Shown piece by piece: positions 27,105-36,698 of a stretch of 64,000 nt of DNA. The notes below the pieces were generated by a model that did no database searches, was not told the DNA's origin, and saw only the letters and a program-made list of their open reading frames with translations. A program made the position numbers and the translations under genes. Numbering within the stretch: position 1 is the stretch's first letter; each line of letters begins with the position of its first letter. Source of the stretch: Enterobacter oligotrophicus (lineage in GTDB: Bacteria > Pseudomonadota > Gammaproteobacteria > Enterobacterales > Enterobacteriaceae); NCBI RefSeq assembly GCF_009176645.1, contig NZ_AP019007.1, forward strand, positions 124,001 through 188,000, written 5' to 3'.

Positions 27105-28471
27105 TGAAATGGTGGCTTTACCCTGAACAACCGGAACCGAATCGTAACGGGCTTCCATTGCTCGTTACCGGCACTGTTATGTTAGTTGTTATCATTATCT
27201 GTATTGGCATTCAGGCTGTTGTCTGGCCTGAAAATAAGCATGTGGATCTGTCATTTTTCTTGCGACCTGTGGTTTTTCCTTTTTTCCTTATGCTTGCATT
27301 GATCAATTTTGTATTGATATTTGAGAATACGGTCAGGCATTACTACGAAACAAGAGTTTACAACGAGAAAGTACGCGAGTATGGACTCAAACAATATGCC
27401 CATATGCGGTTGTTTCTGGCCGGATGGTCGACGTTAAGTACGCTCGATGAACCCGCGTTGAATATGCTTAAACTTGAGGGCGAGTTTCCTCTTTCACCGA
27501 AAACTCCTTTAACAATTCCACTGGAAGAGACGTTTGAGCTTACCCGCAATCAGCAGATTTTTAATCAACTGTTAACGCCACTGGTGGATAAATTAAAAGC
27601 ATCCTGTAATGGCTTCAGGGCCTGTCTCTGGGTCCGCGGCGGGAATGAAAGCTGTAGTGAAGAATTAAAATATTCCTTAGAAAAGCTCAATATCCCGGCA
27701 ACGGAAATCTCTTATCTGGCTGAATGTCCCGGCTACACGTTGTTAAATGAATGGATGAGGAGTGATTATGTAATCAAACGCCTGCTCATCATCATTGATA
27801 TGCATGAGGAAGATAAACCGTCAAAATCGATGGAGAATGCAACGGCATTATTATTGACAAACAGTTATGGGAAAGTAGAAGGCGAAAAGACGATATATAT
27901 TTTTCGTCCGATAACTGACATAACCGATCCGGAAGAAACGATACCTGTTTACCTTAAAACCGAGCAGGTGAAGGAACCAAAGACGTTATGGTATACCGGT
28001 TTAACTAAATCGCAAAAATATCCGCTGTTGAAGATATTAGACGACTGGAAAATGGCAACAAACAGGCTGGAGCTGGAAGGATCATTCGGTTCGTCAACGG
28101 AAGGTTATCGGTGGTTTGCGCTGGCTCTGGCGGCAGATGGCGTAAAATATGCTCAGGGCCCGCAATTCATTGCGGCGTCAACAGATAATAAACTATCACT
28201 GGTTGCCTTATCCTCAAAAATCCCCAAGGCATTAATAACAAAAGTTAATACCAGCTATCGTAGCCCGTGGGAAGCAGGGGGAATGTTTGGAGTTTGCACT
28301 ATGGTGACTATTTTAATTGGGTTAGCAGCATTTGCTCCACAGGTTGTAGAGCATATGTCAGGATGGCTTTTTATATTTATTATCGTTCTGCCCTTATTTG
28401 TTGGGCTTACAACAGGAGCAGTATTGACATCGATCGCAGATAATAAAGCAGATCAAGATATGTGGTTATAA
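27104..28471 (+). CDS. Unrecognised membrane protein of the T6SS island
   Basis: A 455-residue protein I do not recognise. The ATG at 27104 shares a base with the PAAR stop (TGATG), so translation is coupled; an alternative start 16 codons upstream would run inside the PAAR gene and is unlikely. Two hydrophobic segments lie near the N terminus (LLVTGTVMLVVIIICIGIQ and VVFPFFLMLALINFVLIF) and two near the C terminus (about 395-450), with a soluble region of about 300 residues between. No enzymatic motif is seen. Its fixed place after the PAAR gene suggests a part in effector delivery or self-protection. It ends just before a strong terminator. Confidence 0.7.
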   Translation: MKWWLYPEQPEPNRNGLPLLVTGTVMLVVIIICIGIQAVVWPENKHVDLSFFLRPVVFPFFLMLALINFVLIFENTVRHYYETRVYNEKVREYGLKQYAHMRLFLAGWSTLSTLDEPALNMLKLEGEFPLSPKTPLTIPLEETFELTRNQQIFNQLLTPLVDKLKASCNGFRACLWVRGGNESCSEELKYSLEKLNIPATEISYLAECPGYTLLNEWMRSDYVIKRLLIIIDMHEEDKPSKSMENATALLLTNSYGKVEGEKTIYIFRPITDITDPEETIPVYLKTEQVKEPKTLWYTGLTKSQKYPLLKILDDWKMATNRLELEGSFGSSTEGYRWFALALAADGVKYAQGPQFIAASTDNKLSLVALSSKIPKALITKVNTSYRSPWEAGGMFGVCTMVTILIGLAAFAPQVVEHMSGWLFIFIIVLPLFVGLTTGAVLTSIADNKADQDMWL

Positions 28472-28492
28472 CCAATGGCAGATAATATTGCA

Positions 28493-28517
28493 AAACGGCA
28501 ACCCTCGGTTGCCGTTT
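28493..28517. terminator. Bidirectional terminator between the T6SS island and ldhA
   Basis: An 11-base perfect stem (28493-28503 with 28507-28517) with loop CTC lies between convergent genes. It is flanked by A-rich sequence on the left, which gives a T-run for minus-strand (ldhA) transcripts. Confidence 0.85.
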
Positions 28518-28525
28518 ATGTTTAC

Positions 28526-29515
28526 CTACGCAATTGCGTTAGGGCACTCTTCACCGCTTTCCAGCTGCTGCAAATTCCCCAGTGTCGTTTCGGAAATGCT
28601 GATCAGCGCTTCGGCGGTCAGGAAGGCCTGATGACCGGTAAACAGCACATTATGACAGGCGGACAGACGACGGAACACGTCATCCTGAATTACGTCATTA
28701 GACTTATCTTCAAAGAACAGATCGCGTTCATTCTCATACACGTCCATGCCCAGTGCGCCAATTTTCTGCGTTTTCAGTGCTTCGATGGCGGCCTGAGAAT
28801 CAATCAACCCCCCACGGCTGGTATTGATGATCATCACACCATCTTTCATCTGGTCAAATGCGGTCTGGTTGAGCAGATGATAGTTTTCCGGCGTCAGCGG
28901 GCAGTGCAGTGAGATCACGTCTGACTGGGAGAACAAGGTTGGCAGGTCGACATACTCTACGCCGAGATCCAGCGCAGCAGCGCTTGGGTAGGGATCAAAT
29001 GCCAGCAGACGCATGCCAAAGCCTTTCAGAATGCGAAGGGCGGCCACACCGATTTTACCCGTACCGATAACGCCAGCAGTTTTACCGTACATGGTAAAGC
29101 CGGTCAGACCTTCCAGAGAAAAGTTGGCATCGCGGGTACGCTGATAAGCGCGGTGAATACGACGATTCAACGACATCATCATACCGATGGCGTGTTCGGC
29201 CACCGCTTCAGGCGAGTATGCCGGAACACGAACGACCTTCAGACCCAGCTCTTTCGCTGCGTCAAGATCCACGTTGTTGAAACCTGCACAACGCAGGGCA
29301 ATATACTTCACCCCGTGTTTTTTCAACTCTTCCAGCACCGGGCGGCTACCGTCATCGTTCACAAAGATACAGACGCCTTCACAGCCGTGCGCCGTTTTGG
29401 CGGTTTTTTCGGTCAGCAGAAAGTCGAAAAATTCGAGATCGAATCCGTAATCCTCGTTAACATGTTGCAGATACTTTTTATCGTACTGCTTTGTGCTATA
29501 TACCGCGAGTTTCAT
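28526..29515 (-). CDS. ldhA: Fermentative D-lactate dehydrogenase (LdhA)
   Basis: A 329-residue D-2-hydroxyacid dehydrogenase that reduces pyruvate to D-lactate with NADH during fermentation. The NAD loop GVIGTGKIG and the catalytic His in FTGHQAFLT are visible, with Arg in NTSRGGLID and Glu in DVYENERD. It is near identical to E. coli LdhA over its full length. The upstream gap to ydbH is 210 bases and AT-rich; no specific operator was assigned there. Confidence 0.97.
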   Translation of the reverse strand: MKLAVYSTKQYDKKYLQHVNEDYGFDLEFFDFLLTEKTAKTAHGCEGVCIFVNDDGSRPVLEELKKHGVKYIALRCAGFNNVDLDAAKELGLKVVRVPAYSPEAVAEHAIGMMMSLNRRIHRAYQRTRDANFSLEGLTGFTMYGKTAGVIGTGKIGVAALRILKGFGMRLLAFDPYPSAAALDLGVEYVDLPTLFSQSDVISLHCPLTPENYHLLNQTAFDQMKDGVMIINTSRGGLIDSQAAIEALKTQKIGALGMDVYENERDLFFEDKSNDVIQDDVFRRLSACHNVLFTGHQAFLTAEALISISETTLGNLQQLESGEECPNAIA

Positions 29516-29725
29516 AAGACTTTCTCCAGTGATTTTGCATTCACGTTAGCATGATTAAAATAATCTTACAATTTATAAAATATTATTGAATTCAATAAGT
29601 TCTATGAATCATTGTAGAGCATCTATCCTTAAAAATGGCGTTCACTTCAACTGACTGGCTAAACATGCGACAATGATCGGCAATGTCGGCTTATTTTTCT
29701 CGCTAAATCAGGATATTAACCGCCC

Positions 29726-32365
29726 ATGAAGGGTAAATACAAAGCCGCGATTGCGCTCTTACTGCTGTTGATACTCGTGCCGCTGACGCTGCTGATGACG
29801 CTTGCCCAGTGGGTGCCCACGCTTGCCGGGATCTGGCTGCCGGTGGGAACGCGTATCGCCTTTGAAAAAAGTCCCCGTCTGACGCGTCACTCCCTCCAGA
29901 TCCCCGATCTCCGTTATCTGGTGGAAGACTGCGAAATTGCCCGAATCGACAATATCACCTTATCGCATCCCAGCCGTTGGAATCTCGATATTGGTGCGCT
30001 TGAGCTTAACTCGGCGTGCCTGAGTCAATTGCCCCAATCTGCGCCGTCAACCGTCGCGCCAAAAACGCTGGCGCAGTGGCAGGCCATTCTGCCCAACACC
30101 TGGCTGACTATTCATCGTCTGACGCTTGCGCCCTGGCAGCAGTGGCAGGGAGAACTGCGAGCCTCGTTGACGCCTGCCAGTCAGTCGCTGAGCTACAAAG
30201 GCGAGCAGGTGAGCATCAAAGGTCAACTGCGCGGTCAGATGCTCTCCATCAGTCAGTTTGATGTGCAACTTCCGAATCAACCTCAGCCGCTGAAACTGGT
30301 GGGTGAGTTTACAATGCCGCTCGTACCGGACGGTGTGCCGGTCAAAGGCCATGCGCTGGCAACCTTTAACGTGCCACAGATCGATTCGCTGGTCGATGCC
30401 GAACTGGACTGGGAGAACAGCCAGGGGCAACTGGTGGTCATGGCGCGGGATAATCCCGATCCGCTGCTCGATCTGCCGTGGCAAATCACCGCGCAGCAAC
30501 TGACTATTAGCGATGGGCGCTGGAGCTGGCAACAGTCCGGGATGCCGCTGAGTGGACGCCTGGGCCTTAAGATCGACAACTGGCAACACGGGCTGGAGAA
30601 GGCCACTTTCGCCGGACGACTGAACGTATTAACCGAGGGCGATGCCGGTAAAGGTAACGCCGTTCTGAATATCGGGCCCGGCACGCTGAGCATGGAAAAC
30701 AGCAACATGCCGCTGCATCTGAGCGGTGAAGCCAAACAAAACGATCTGATCCTCTATGCAAAACTCCCGGCCAGGCTGACGGGAAGCCTTAACGAGCCGC
30801 TGCTCACTTTCGAGCCAGGGGCGCTGCTGCGCTCGCGTGGTCGCATTATTAACTCGCTGGATATCGATGAAATACGCTGGCCGCTGGCAGGTGTAAAGCT
30901 GACGCAGAAGGGAGTGGATGGCCGTCTGCAGGCCATTTTACGGGCGCATGAAAACGAGATGGGGGATTTTGAACTTCATCTGGACGGCCAGGCCAGCGAT
31001 TTTTTACCGGATAACGGCCTGTGGCAGTGGCGCTATTGGGGGAAAGGGAACTTCACGCCAATGAACGCGCGCTGGGATGTGGCGGGTAAAGGGGAGTGGC
31101 GTGATAACGTTATTGAGTTGACGGATCTCTCTACCGGCTTCGATAAACTCCAGTATGGCACCATGCTGGTCAGCAAACCGCGCCTGGCGCTGGACACGCC
31201 GGTGCGCTGGTATCGCGACCCTGACAGCCCGACATTTAGCGGCGCGTTATCGCTCAATGCCGGGCAAACGACATTTTCCGGCGGAAGCGTGCTACCTCCA
31301 TCGGTACTGACTTTTCGCGTTGACGGCACTGACCCGACGATCTTCCAGTTCAAAGGCGATCTCCATGCCGATAAAATCGGGCCAGTGCGGGTGAATGGAC
31401 GCTGGGATGGCGAGCGTCTGCGCGGGCAGGCCTGGTGGCCGAAACAGTCTCTCACCGTTTTCCAGCCTTTGCTTCCACCGGACTGGAAAATGACGTTGCG
31501 TGAAGGTTCGCTGTACGCGCAGGTGGCGTTCTCAGCGGCGGCGGAACAAGGTTTTGAAGCGGGTGGCCACGGCGTGCTGCAATCCGGCAGTGTGTGGATG
31601 CCCGATAACCAAATCAACGGCGTCGATTTTGTTCTGCCGTTCCGCTTTAGCGAGGGCACCTGGTCGCTGGGCACGCGTGGCCCCGTGACCTTACGCATTG
31701 GTGAAGTGCAAAACCTGGTAACCGCGCGCAATATCACGGCGGATTTGCAGGGTGATTATCCATGGTCAGAGAACCATCCTCTGTTGCTCTCCAACGTGAA
31801 GGTCGAGACGCTCGGCGGGAAGATCACTCTGCAGCAATTGCGTATGCCACAGCACGATCCGGCACTACTGCGCGTAGACAATATCTCCTCCAGCGAGCTT
31901 ATCAGCGCCATCAATCCGAAGCAGTTCACTCTGTCTGGTCCGGTGAGCGGGGCGCTGCCATTCTGGCTGGACAATGAAAAATGGATCATCAAAGATGGCT
32001 GGTTAACCAACCCAGGGCCAATGACGCTGCGTATCGACAAAGACACGGCAGATGCCATTGTGAATGATAATATGGTGGCGGGGGCGGCGATTAACTGGCT
32101 ACGCTATATGGAAATTTCCCGGTCATGGACGAAAATCAATCTGGATAATCTGGGTGAATTAACGATGCAGTCGACCCTTAAGGGAACCAGCCGCGTGGAA
32201 GGTAAAAGCGGCTCCGTGAACCTTAACTACACTCACGAAGAGAATGTTTTTACGCTCTGGCGCAGCCTGCGCTTTGGGGACAATCTGCAAACCTGGTTTG
32301 AGCAACATGCGACGATACCCGGTATCCGCAGTTCGGCTGGCAAGGAAAGTGAGGAACAACAATGA
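29726..32365 (+). CDS. ydbH: YdbH, AsmA-like intermembrane lipid-transport protein
   Basis: An 879-residue protein with one N-terminal membrane anchor (KAAIALLLLLILVPLTLLMT) and a long beta-rich periplasmic part. It is of the AsmA/DUF748-like class, redundant with TamB and YhdP in carrying phospholipid to the outer membrane. E. coli YdbH forms a bridge with the outer-membrane lipoprotein YnbE. Its stop overlaps the ynbE start by four bases. The length equals that of E. coli YdbH. Confidence 0.93.
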   Translation: MKGKYKAAIALLLLLILVPLTLLMTLAQWVPTLAGIWLPVGTRIAFEKSPRLTRHSLQIPDLRYLVEDCEIARIDNITLSHPSRWNLDIGALELNSACLSQLPQSAPSTVAPKTLAQWQAILPNTWLTIHRLTLAPWQQWQGELRASLTPASQSLSYKGEQVSIKGQLRGQMLSISQFDVQLPNQPQPLKLVGEFTMPLVPDGVPVKGHALATFNVPQIDSLVDAELDWENSQGQLVVMARDNPDPLLDLPWQITAQQLTISDGRWSWQQSGMPLSGRLGLKIDNWQHGLEKATFAGRLNVLTEGDAGKGNAVLNIGPGTLSMENSNMPLHLSGEAKQNDLILYAKLPARLTGSLNEPLLTFEPGALLRSRGRIINSLDIDEIRWPLAGVKLTQKGVDGRLQAILRAHENEMGDFELHLDGQASDFLPDNGLWQWRYWGKGNFTPMNARWDVAGKGEWRDNVIELTDLSTGFDKLQYGTMLVSKPRLALDTPVRWYRDPDSPTFSGALSLNAGQTTFSGGSVLPPSVLTFRVDGTDPTIFQFKGDLHADKIGPVRVNGRWDGERLRGQAWWPKQSLTVFQPLLPPDWKMTLREGSLYAQVAFSAAAEQGFEAGGHGVLQSGSVWMPDNQINGVDFVLPFRFSEGTWSLGTRGPVTLRIGEVQNLVTARNITADLQGDYPWSENHPLLLSNVKVETLGGKITLQQLRMPQHDPALLRVDNISSSELISAINPKQFTLSGPVSGALPFWLDNEKWIIKDGWLTNPGPMTLRIDKDTADAIVNDNMVAGAAINWLRYMEISRSWTKINLDNLGELTMQSTLKGTSRVEGKSGSVNLNYTHEENVFTLWRSLRFGDNLQTWFEQHATIPGIRSSAGKESEEQQ

Positions 32366-32553
32366 AAAAGAGGGCTGGTGTACTCACCGTCGCCGTTGTC
32401 GGGTTGCTGACAGGCTGTACGCCGCGCATTGAAGTCGCAGCGCCGAAAGAACCGATAACCATCAATATGAATGTCAAAATCGAACACGAGATCCATATCA
32501 AGGTCGATAAAGACGTTGAAGCCCTGCTGAAATCACGCAGCGATCTGTTCTGA
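32362..32553 (+). CDS. ynbE: YnbE, outer-membrane lipoprotein partner of YdbH
   Basis: A 63-residue lipoprotein with a signal peptide ending in the lipobox LLTGC and a short mature part PRIEVAAPKEPITINMNVKI, which is strongly conserved. YnbE multimers are thought to receive the YdbH beta groove at the outer membrane. The start codon is in an ATGA overlap with ydbH and the gene is seven bases from ydbL. Confidence 0.92.
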   Translation: MKKRAGVLTVAVVGLLTGCTPRIEVAAPKEPITINMNVKIEHEIHIKVDKDVEALLKSRSDLF

Positions 32554-32560
32554 GGACGCC

Positions 32561-32884
32561 ATGAAACGACTCGCTTTAGCTTTGATTCTACTGGCGCTGG
32601 GGATGAACGTGCAGGCTGCAACGCTCACGCTGAACGACGCCCGTGCCCAGGGGCGTGTTGGCGAAACCCTGAGCGGCTATATCGCGCCGATTAAGCAGGA
32701 TGCAGAAACGCTGGCGCTGGTGAAGCGTATTAACGCGGCACGCACGGAGAGCTACCAGCAACTGGCCGACAGCAATAATCTGCCTGTTGATGAAGTGGCG
32801 AAAATGGCGGGGCAAAAGCTGGTGGCACGCGCACAGCCGGGCGAATACGTGAAGGGTATTAACGGTAAGTGGCTGAAAAAATAG
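32561..32884 (+). CDS. ydbL: YdbL, periplasmic DUF1318 protein
   Basis: A 107-residue exported protein with a cleavable signal peptide (LALALILLALGMNVQA, then ATLTLND). It is the third gene of the ydbH-ynbE-ydbL operon. In E. coli it has been proposed to modulate assembly of YnbE with YdbH. The stop codon abuts the feaR stop codon on the opposite strand with no base between, and no terminator hairpin is visible there. Confidence 0.9.
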   Translation: MKRLALALILLALGMNVQAATLTLNDARAQGRVGETLSGYIAPIKQDAETLALVKRINAARTESYQQLADSNNLPVDEVAKMAGQKLVARAQPGEYVKGINGKWLKK

Positions 32885-33796
32885 TTAGCGAAAACGCTTA
32901 CGATATTCGCCAGGTGAGACGCCAAAACGTTGCTTAAAGGCCGTCGAAAAATGGCTGTGGTCAGAAAAACCCCAGCTAAAACCAATTCCCGCCAGTTTTT
33001 CGTCATCGCTGGCGGTGCGCAGTACCTGAGCGCACAGGTCGAGACGACGATTCTTAATGTACTGGGCGACCACCAGACCTTTATCGGCAAACATACGGTA
33101 TAAGCTGCGCACCGACATGCCGCTCTCCGCGGCAATCCACTCCGGGCGCAATGCTTCAGACTGGATATGGTCATCAATCAGAGCAAGCACGTTGCGGAAC
33201 TGACGCTCCTTGCGCGGCGGCTGCGCGGGCTCACGTTGCACAAACGCCGGACGCAGCAGACAGACCATCGCTGCCAGCGCGGCTTCGCTCTCAAGATCGC
33301 TCAAATCAGGATTTCCCATACTCTCCTGCAACAGTCGGTGGCTCAGTTGCACGGTAGGTAATGTGCGTGGGAGGGGCAGCGCACAGTGCACCTCCTGGAA
33401 ACGGTATTGTTGCTCAACAATCTGGCGGGGCAGCAGAAGTGAAATCTGGCGCGATTTGTCGTGCCAGGATATCGAGCAGGGGCGCGATGCGTCGAGAAGG
33501 GTAATGTCACCGGTTTTAAGAATGGCGCGACGGTCGTCCTGTTCAATTTCCGCGCTTCCTTCCAGCTGGAACACGGTATAGAACCAGGCATCATTGCCGT
33601 TTTTAATCTCATGGCGGCTACGGAACAGGTTTACGCCAGCGGTGGTCACGGTGCTTAACTTCAGACTACGGGCGTAGCTGGTCTCCAGTTCGCCAATAAA
33701 CTTACCCTCCAGCGGACGGGCCGCAAAGCGTCCACACACCTGGTTTATTTGCGCCAGCCACTGTTGATATTTTTCCTGTTCGCTTGCACACGCCAT
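32885..33796 (-). CDS. feaR: FeaR, AraC-family activator of phenylethylamine catabolism
   Basis: A 303-residue regulator with an N-terminal cupin-like domain (about 40-180) and two C-terminal helix-turn-helix motifs (IAAESGMSVRSLYRMFADKG and IGFSWGFSDHSHFSTAFKQ). It activates feaB and tynA in response to aromatic aldehydes formed from amines. It is divergent from feaB across a 241-base region containing candidate binding repeats. It matches E. coli FeaR throughout. Confidence 0.94.
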   Translation of the reverse strand: MACASEQEKYQQWLAQINQVCGRFAARPLEGKFIGELETSYARSLKLSTVTTAGVNLFRSRHEIKNGNDAWFYTVFQLEGSAEIEQDDRRAILKTGDITLLDASRPCSISWHDKSRQISLLLPRQIVEQQYRFQEVHCALPLPRTLPTVQLSHRLLQESMGNPDLSDLESEAALAAMVCLLRPAFVQREPAQPPRKERQFRNVLALIDDHIQSEALRPEWIAAESGMSVRSLYRMFADKGLVVAQYIKNRRLDLCAQVLRTASDDEKLAGIGFSWGFSDHSHFSTAFKQRFGVSPGEYRKRFR

Positions 33797-33935
33797 TGTT
33801 TATCCCGATGCATCGTCAATGTTTTTGCATTGTTGCATTTATGTTGCAATTTGTCAGAGCCATGAGGCTGACTATAGGAAAGAACACTCACTGGTAACAG
33901 CGTAATAAGCGGGAATTATCACGAATTGCGGAGCC

Positions 33936-33963
33936 TGTCACAGGTGGCAAAGCGAATGTCACA
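33936..33963 (+). promoter_or_regulatory. Candidate FeaR binding direct repeat at feaB
   Basis: TGTCACA occurs at 33936-33942 and again at 33957-33963, a direct repeat with a 21-base period, two helical turns, as AraC-family activators use. A related TTGTCAG is at 33851. The repeats lie 75-100 bases ahead of the feaB start. Confidence 0.5.
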
Positions 33964-34037
33964 CAGACAAAAGCGGGAATGCGAAAGCCCTCGTAGACTG
34001 CATTAACACCCTGCGAAGAATAACAAAGGAGTTCCCG

Positions 34038-35537
34038 ATGTCTGAATCACAGGTAGCCGTCCTGCCTGCCGTACAGCAGTTTTTAGACCGACACCACGGC
34101 CTGTGGATTGAAGGCCGCCAGGTGGCGTCAGAGAGCGAGAAGCGCCTGAATATCTTCAACCCGGCCACGGGCGAGGTTATTGCGTCGACGGCGGATGCGA
34201 GCGTGGACGATGTGGATCGCGCTGTGATGTCTGGCTGGCGTGCCTTTGTGGCCCGAAGCTGGGCGGGAAAATTACCGGCGGAGCGTGAGCGCATCCTGCT
34301 GCGTTTTGCCGATCTGCTGGAACAGCACAGCGAAGAACTGGCGCAGCTTGAAACGCTGGAGCAGGGGAAATCCATTAACATTTCCCGCGCCTTTGAAGTG
34401 GGCTGTACCCTGAACTGGATGCGTTATACCGCCGGGCTAACCACCAAAATTGCGGGCAAAACCCTCGATCTTTCGATTCCCCTGCCGCAGGGCGCGCGCT
34501 ACCAGGCGTGGACACGAAAAGAGCCGGTTGGCGTGGTGGCCGGAATTGTGCCGTGGAATTTCCCCCTGATGATCGGCATGTGGAAAGTCATGCCTGCGCT
34601 GGCGGCTGGCTGCTCCATTGTGATTAAACCGTCTGAAACCACGCCGCTGACCATGTTGCGCGTGGCGGAGCTGGCAAGTGAAGCCGGTGTACCGGACGGT
34701 GTATTCAATGTTGTTACCGGCAGTGGTGCCGTCTGCGGCGCGGCGCTGACCTCGCACCCGCGCATTGCCAAAGTGAGCTTTACCGGTTCGACCGCCACGG
34801 GCAAGCAGATTGCACGAACGGCGGCGGATACATTAACGGGCGTAACGCTGGAGCTGGGAGGTAAAAACCCGGCGATCGTGCTGAAAGATGCCGATCCCGC
34901 GTGGGTCATTGAAGGGCTGATGACCGGAAGTTTCCTCAATCAGGGGCAGGTATGCGCGGCCAGTTCCCGTATCTATATTGAAGCGCCGTTGTTCGATACG
35001 CTGGTGAGCGGGTTTGAACAGGCAGTGAAATCCCTGAGCGTCGGGCCGGGCATGTCGCCGCAGGCGTTTATTAACCCGCTGGTTTCCCGTGCCCACTGCG
35101 ACAAAGTGCAGACTTTCCTTGATGAGGCGACGTCGCGCAATGCGGAGCTGATCACCGGTAATAAAGGGCCGGAAGGGAACGGTTATTACGTCTCGCCGAC
35201 GCTGGTGGTGAACCCGAATGCCAGTCTGCGACTGACCCGCGAAGAGGTGTTCGGCCCGGTGGTTAACCTGGTGCGCGTGGCCGACGGGGAAGAGGCGCTG
35301 GCACTGGCGAACGATACCGAATACGGGCTGACGGCCAGCGTCTGGACGCAAAATATCAGCAAAGCGCTGGAGTACACCGACAGGCTGCAGGCCGGAACGG
35401 TGTGGGTGAACAGCCACACGCTGATCGACGCTAACCTGCCATTCGGCGGTATGAAGCAGTCCGGCACCGGGCGCGACTTCGGCCCGGACTGGCTGGACGG
35501 CTGGTGTGAAACCAAATCGGTATGTGTTCGCTACTGA
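34038..35537 (+). CDS. feaB: Phenylacetaldehyde dehydrogenase (FeaB)
   Basis: A 499-residue NAD-dependent aldehyde dehydrogenase that oxidises phenylacetaldehyde to phenylacetate, linking TynA to the paa pathway. The catalytic Cys306 lies in NQGQVCAAS, the general-base Glu in LELGGKNP, and the nucleotide motif is FTGSTATG. The protein is the same length as E. coli FeaB. An AAAGGAG ribosome binding site precedes the ATG. It is expressed divergently from feaR. Confidence 0.95.
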   Translation: MSESQVAVLPAVQQFLDRHHGLWIEGRQVASESEKRLNIFNPATGEVIASTADASVDDVDRAVMSGWRAFVARSWAGKLPAERERILLRFADLLEQHSEELAQLETLEQGKSINISRAFEVGCTLNWMRYTAGLTTKIAGKTLDLSIPLPQGARYQAWTRKEPVGVVAGIVPWNFPLMIGMWKVMPALAAGCSIVIKPSETTPLTMLRVAELASEAGVPDGVFNVVTGSGAVCGAALTSHPRIAKVSFTGSTATGKQIARTAADTLTGVTLELGGKNPAIVLKDADPAWVIEGLMTGSFLNQGQVCAASSRIYIEAPLFDTLVSGFEQAVKSLSVGPGMSPQAFINPLVSRAHCDKVQTFLDEATSRNAELITGNKGPEGNGYYVSPTLVVNPNASLRLTREEVFGPVVNLVRVADGEEALALANDTEYGLTASVWTQNISKALEYTDRLQAGTVWVNSHTLIDANLPFGGMKQSGTGRDFGPDWLDGWCETKSVCVRY

Positions 35538-35543
35538 TATCTG

Positions 35544-35569
35544 GCCGGGTCGCGCTTTGTTGACCCGGC
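35544..35569. terminator. Terminator between convergent feaB and the diguanylate cyclase gene
   Basis: GCCGGGTC (35544-35551) and GACCCGGC (35562-35569) form an 8-base stem with a 10-base loop in the 36-base gap between convergent genes. Confidence 0.55.
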
Positions 35570-35573
35570 AGGC

Positions 35574-36680
35574 TTATCGTGACCAGCGATCCCGTCCGGC
35601 CTCTTTCGCCCGATAAAGCGCCGCATCGGCGCGGGCGATAATCTCTGTACCAGCCAGACCTTCGGCCATTTCCGCAATTCCCATGCTGACAGTGACATAA
35701 TCGCTGACCTTTGAGGCAACATGTGGCACTGCCGCTTTGCGTAGACTTTCCTGAATACGTGCAGCAATCTGCTCGGCCATTTTCGCCGGACAATCAAAGA
35801 GGATCACCACAAACTCTTCGCCGCCGTAGCGGGAAACGACATCATCAGGCGTCCGCACCGACGTTTTTAGCACCTGCGCCACGCGCGTCAGACACTCGTC
35901 TCCCGATTGATGGCCATATGTGTCGTTGTAGAGTTTGAAGTAATCGACATCCAGCATAATCAGTGAGAACTTTTTTTTCTGCTCGACGGCATTTTCCAGC
36001 ACCAGTTCCATCGATCGGCGGTTCGCGGTTTTGGTCAACGGGTCCTGATGGGCCAGCGCATCCAGGCGCGAAATCAACAGCTGATTCTGCTGGTTACGTC
36101 GCCAGGCCTCTTCAAACCAGCTTAAGAGTATAAAGCGGCCGCAGATAAGGATGAGGGTAAAAACACCCCAGACGCCAGCAAACCGAATATTAACCCCATG
36201 GTTCAGCGTCATGCTGGCGATTGGCAGTGAGAGCCAGAGGGGGAGAATAAAACACAGCAGTCCCGCCGGGTAAAAATAGAGTGCGGTCATTCCCGCCATC
36301 AATAATGTGATAAACATCGGCCACGCATGGGGAAGCTGTAATTCGGTAATAAACCAATAGCAACAGACTGACCAGATCAGGCTGCATAAGAACAGAACAA
36401 CGCTAATACCGGGGATGTGCCGCCAGATCATGATGATTAAGGCGACGGACAGCACAATGATCCCCAGCATTGATGCATCGACAACCAGAATAAGTTGCTG
36501 ACGTACACGCAAAAGGGTGTCGATATCACCGAACAACATATTGCGCAGCAAGAGCATGAGGGCAAAGCTGACGTTCACAAACGCCAGCCATGGGAGGTTC
36601 ATCACCAGCCCGTGCAGTACCATTGATTTGCGCGTGGGCCAGGTGGCCAGCTCTGGTGCCGTTGTGTGTCGTTTTTCCAT
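35574..36680 (-). CDS. Membrane-bound diguanylate cyclase (GGDEF protein)
   Basis: A 368-residue protein with about five or six membrane helices in residues 20-190, of no sensor type I can name, and a C-terminal GGDEF domain. The active site reads RYGGEEF at 284-290, the substrate region DVDYFKLYNDTYGHQSGD is intact, and the early motif is DPLTKTANRR. It should make cyclic di-GMP from two GTP. The product-inhibition site (RxxD) appears degenerate: the aligned residues 277-280 are TPDD. E. coli has no such gene between feaB and tynA, so it is an insertion at this locus. Its signal is unknown. Confidence 0.88.
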   Translation of the reverse strand: MEKRHTTAPELATWPTRKSMVLHGLVMNLPWLAFVNVSFALMLLLRNMLFGDIDTLLRVRQQLILVVDASMLGIIVLSVALIIMIWRHIPGISVVLFLCSLIWSVCCYWFITELQLPHAWPMFITLLMAGMTALYFYPAGLLCFILPLWLSLPIASMTLNHGVNIRFAGVWGVFTLILICGRFILLSWFEEAWRRNQQNQLLISRLDALAHQDPLTKTANRRSMELVLENAVEQKKKFSLIMLDVDYFKLYNDTYGHQSGDECLTRVAQVLKTSVRTPDDVVSRYGGEEFVVILFDCPAKMAEQIAARIQESLRKAAVPHVASKVSDYVTVSMGIAEMAEGLAGTEIIARADAALYRAKEAGRDRWSR

Positions 36681-36698
36681 AAAAATTGTTTTCCTGAA

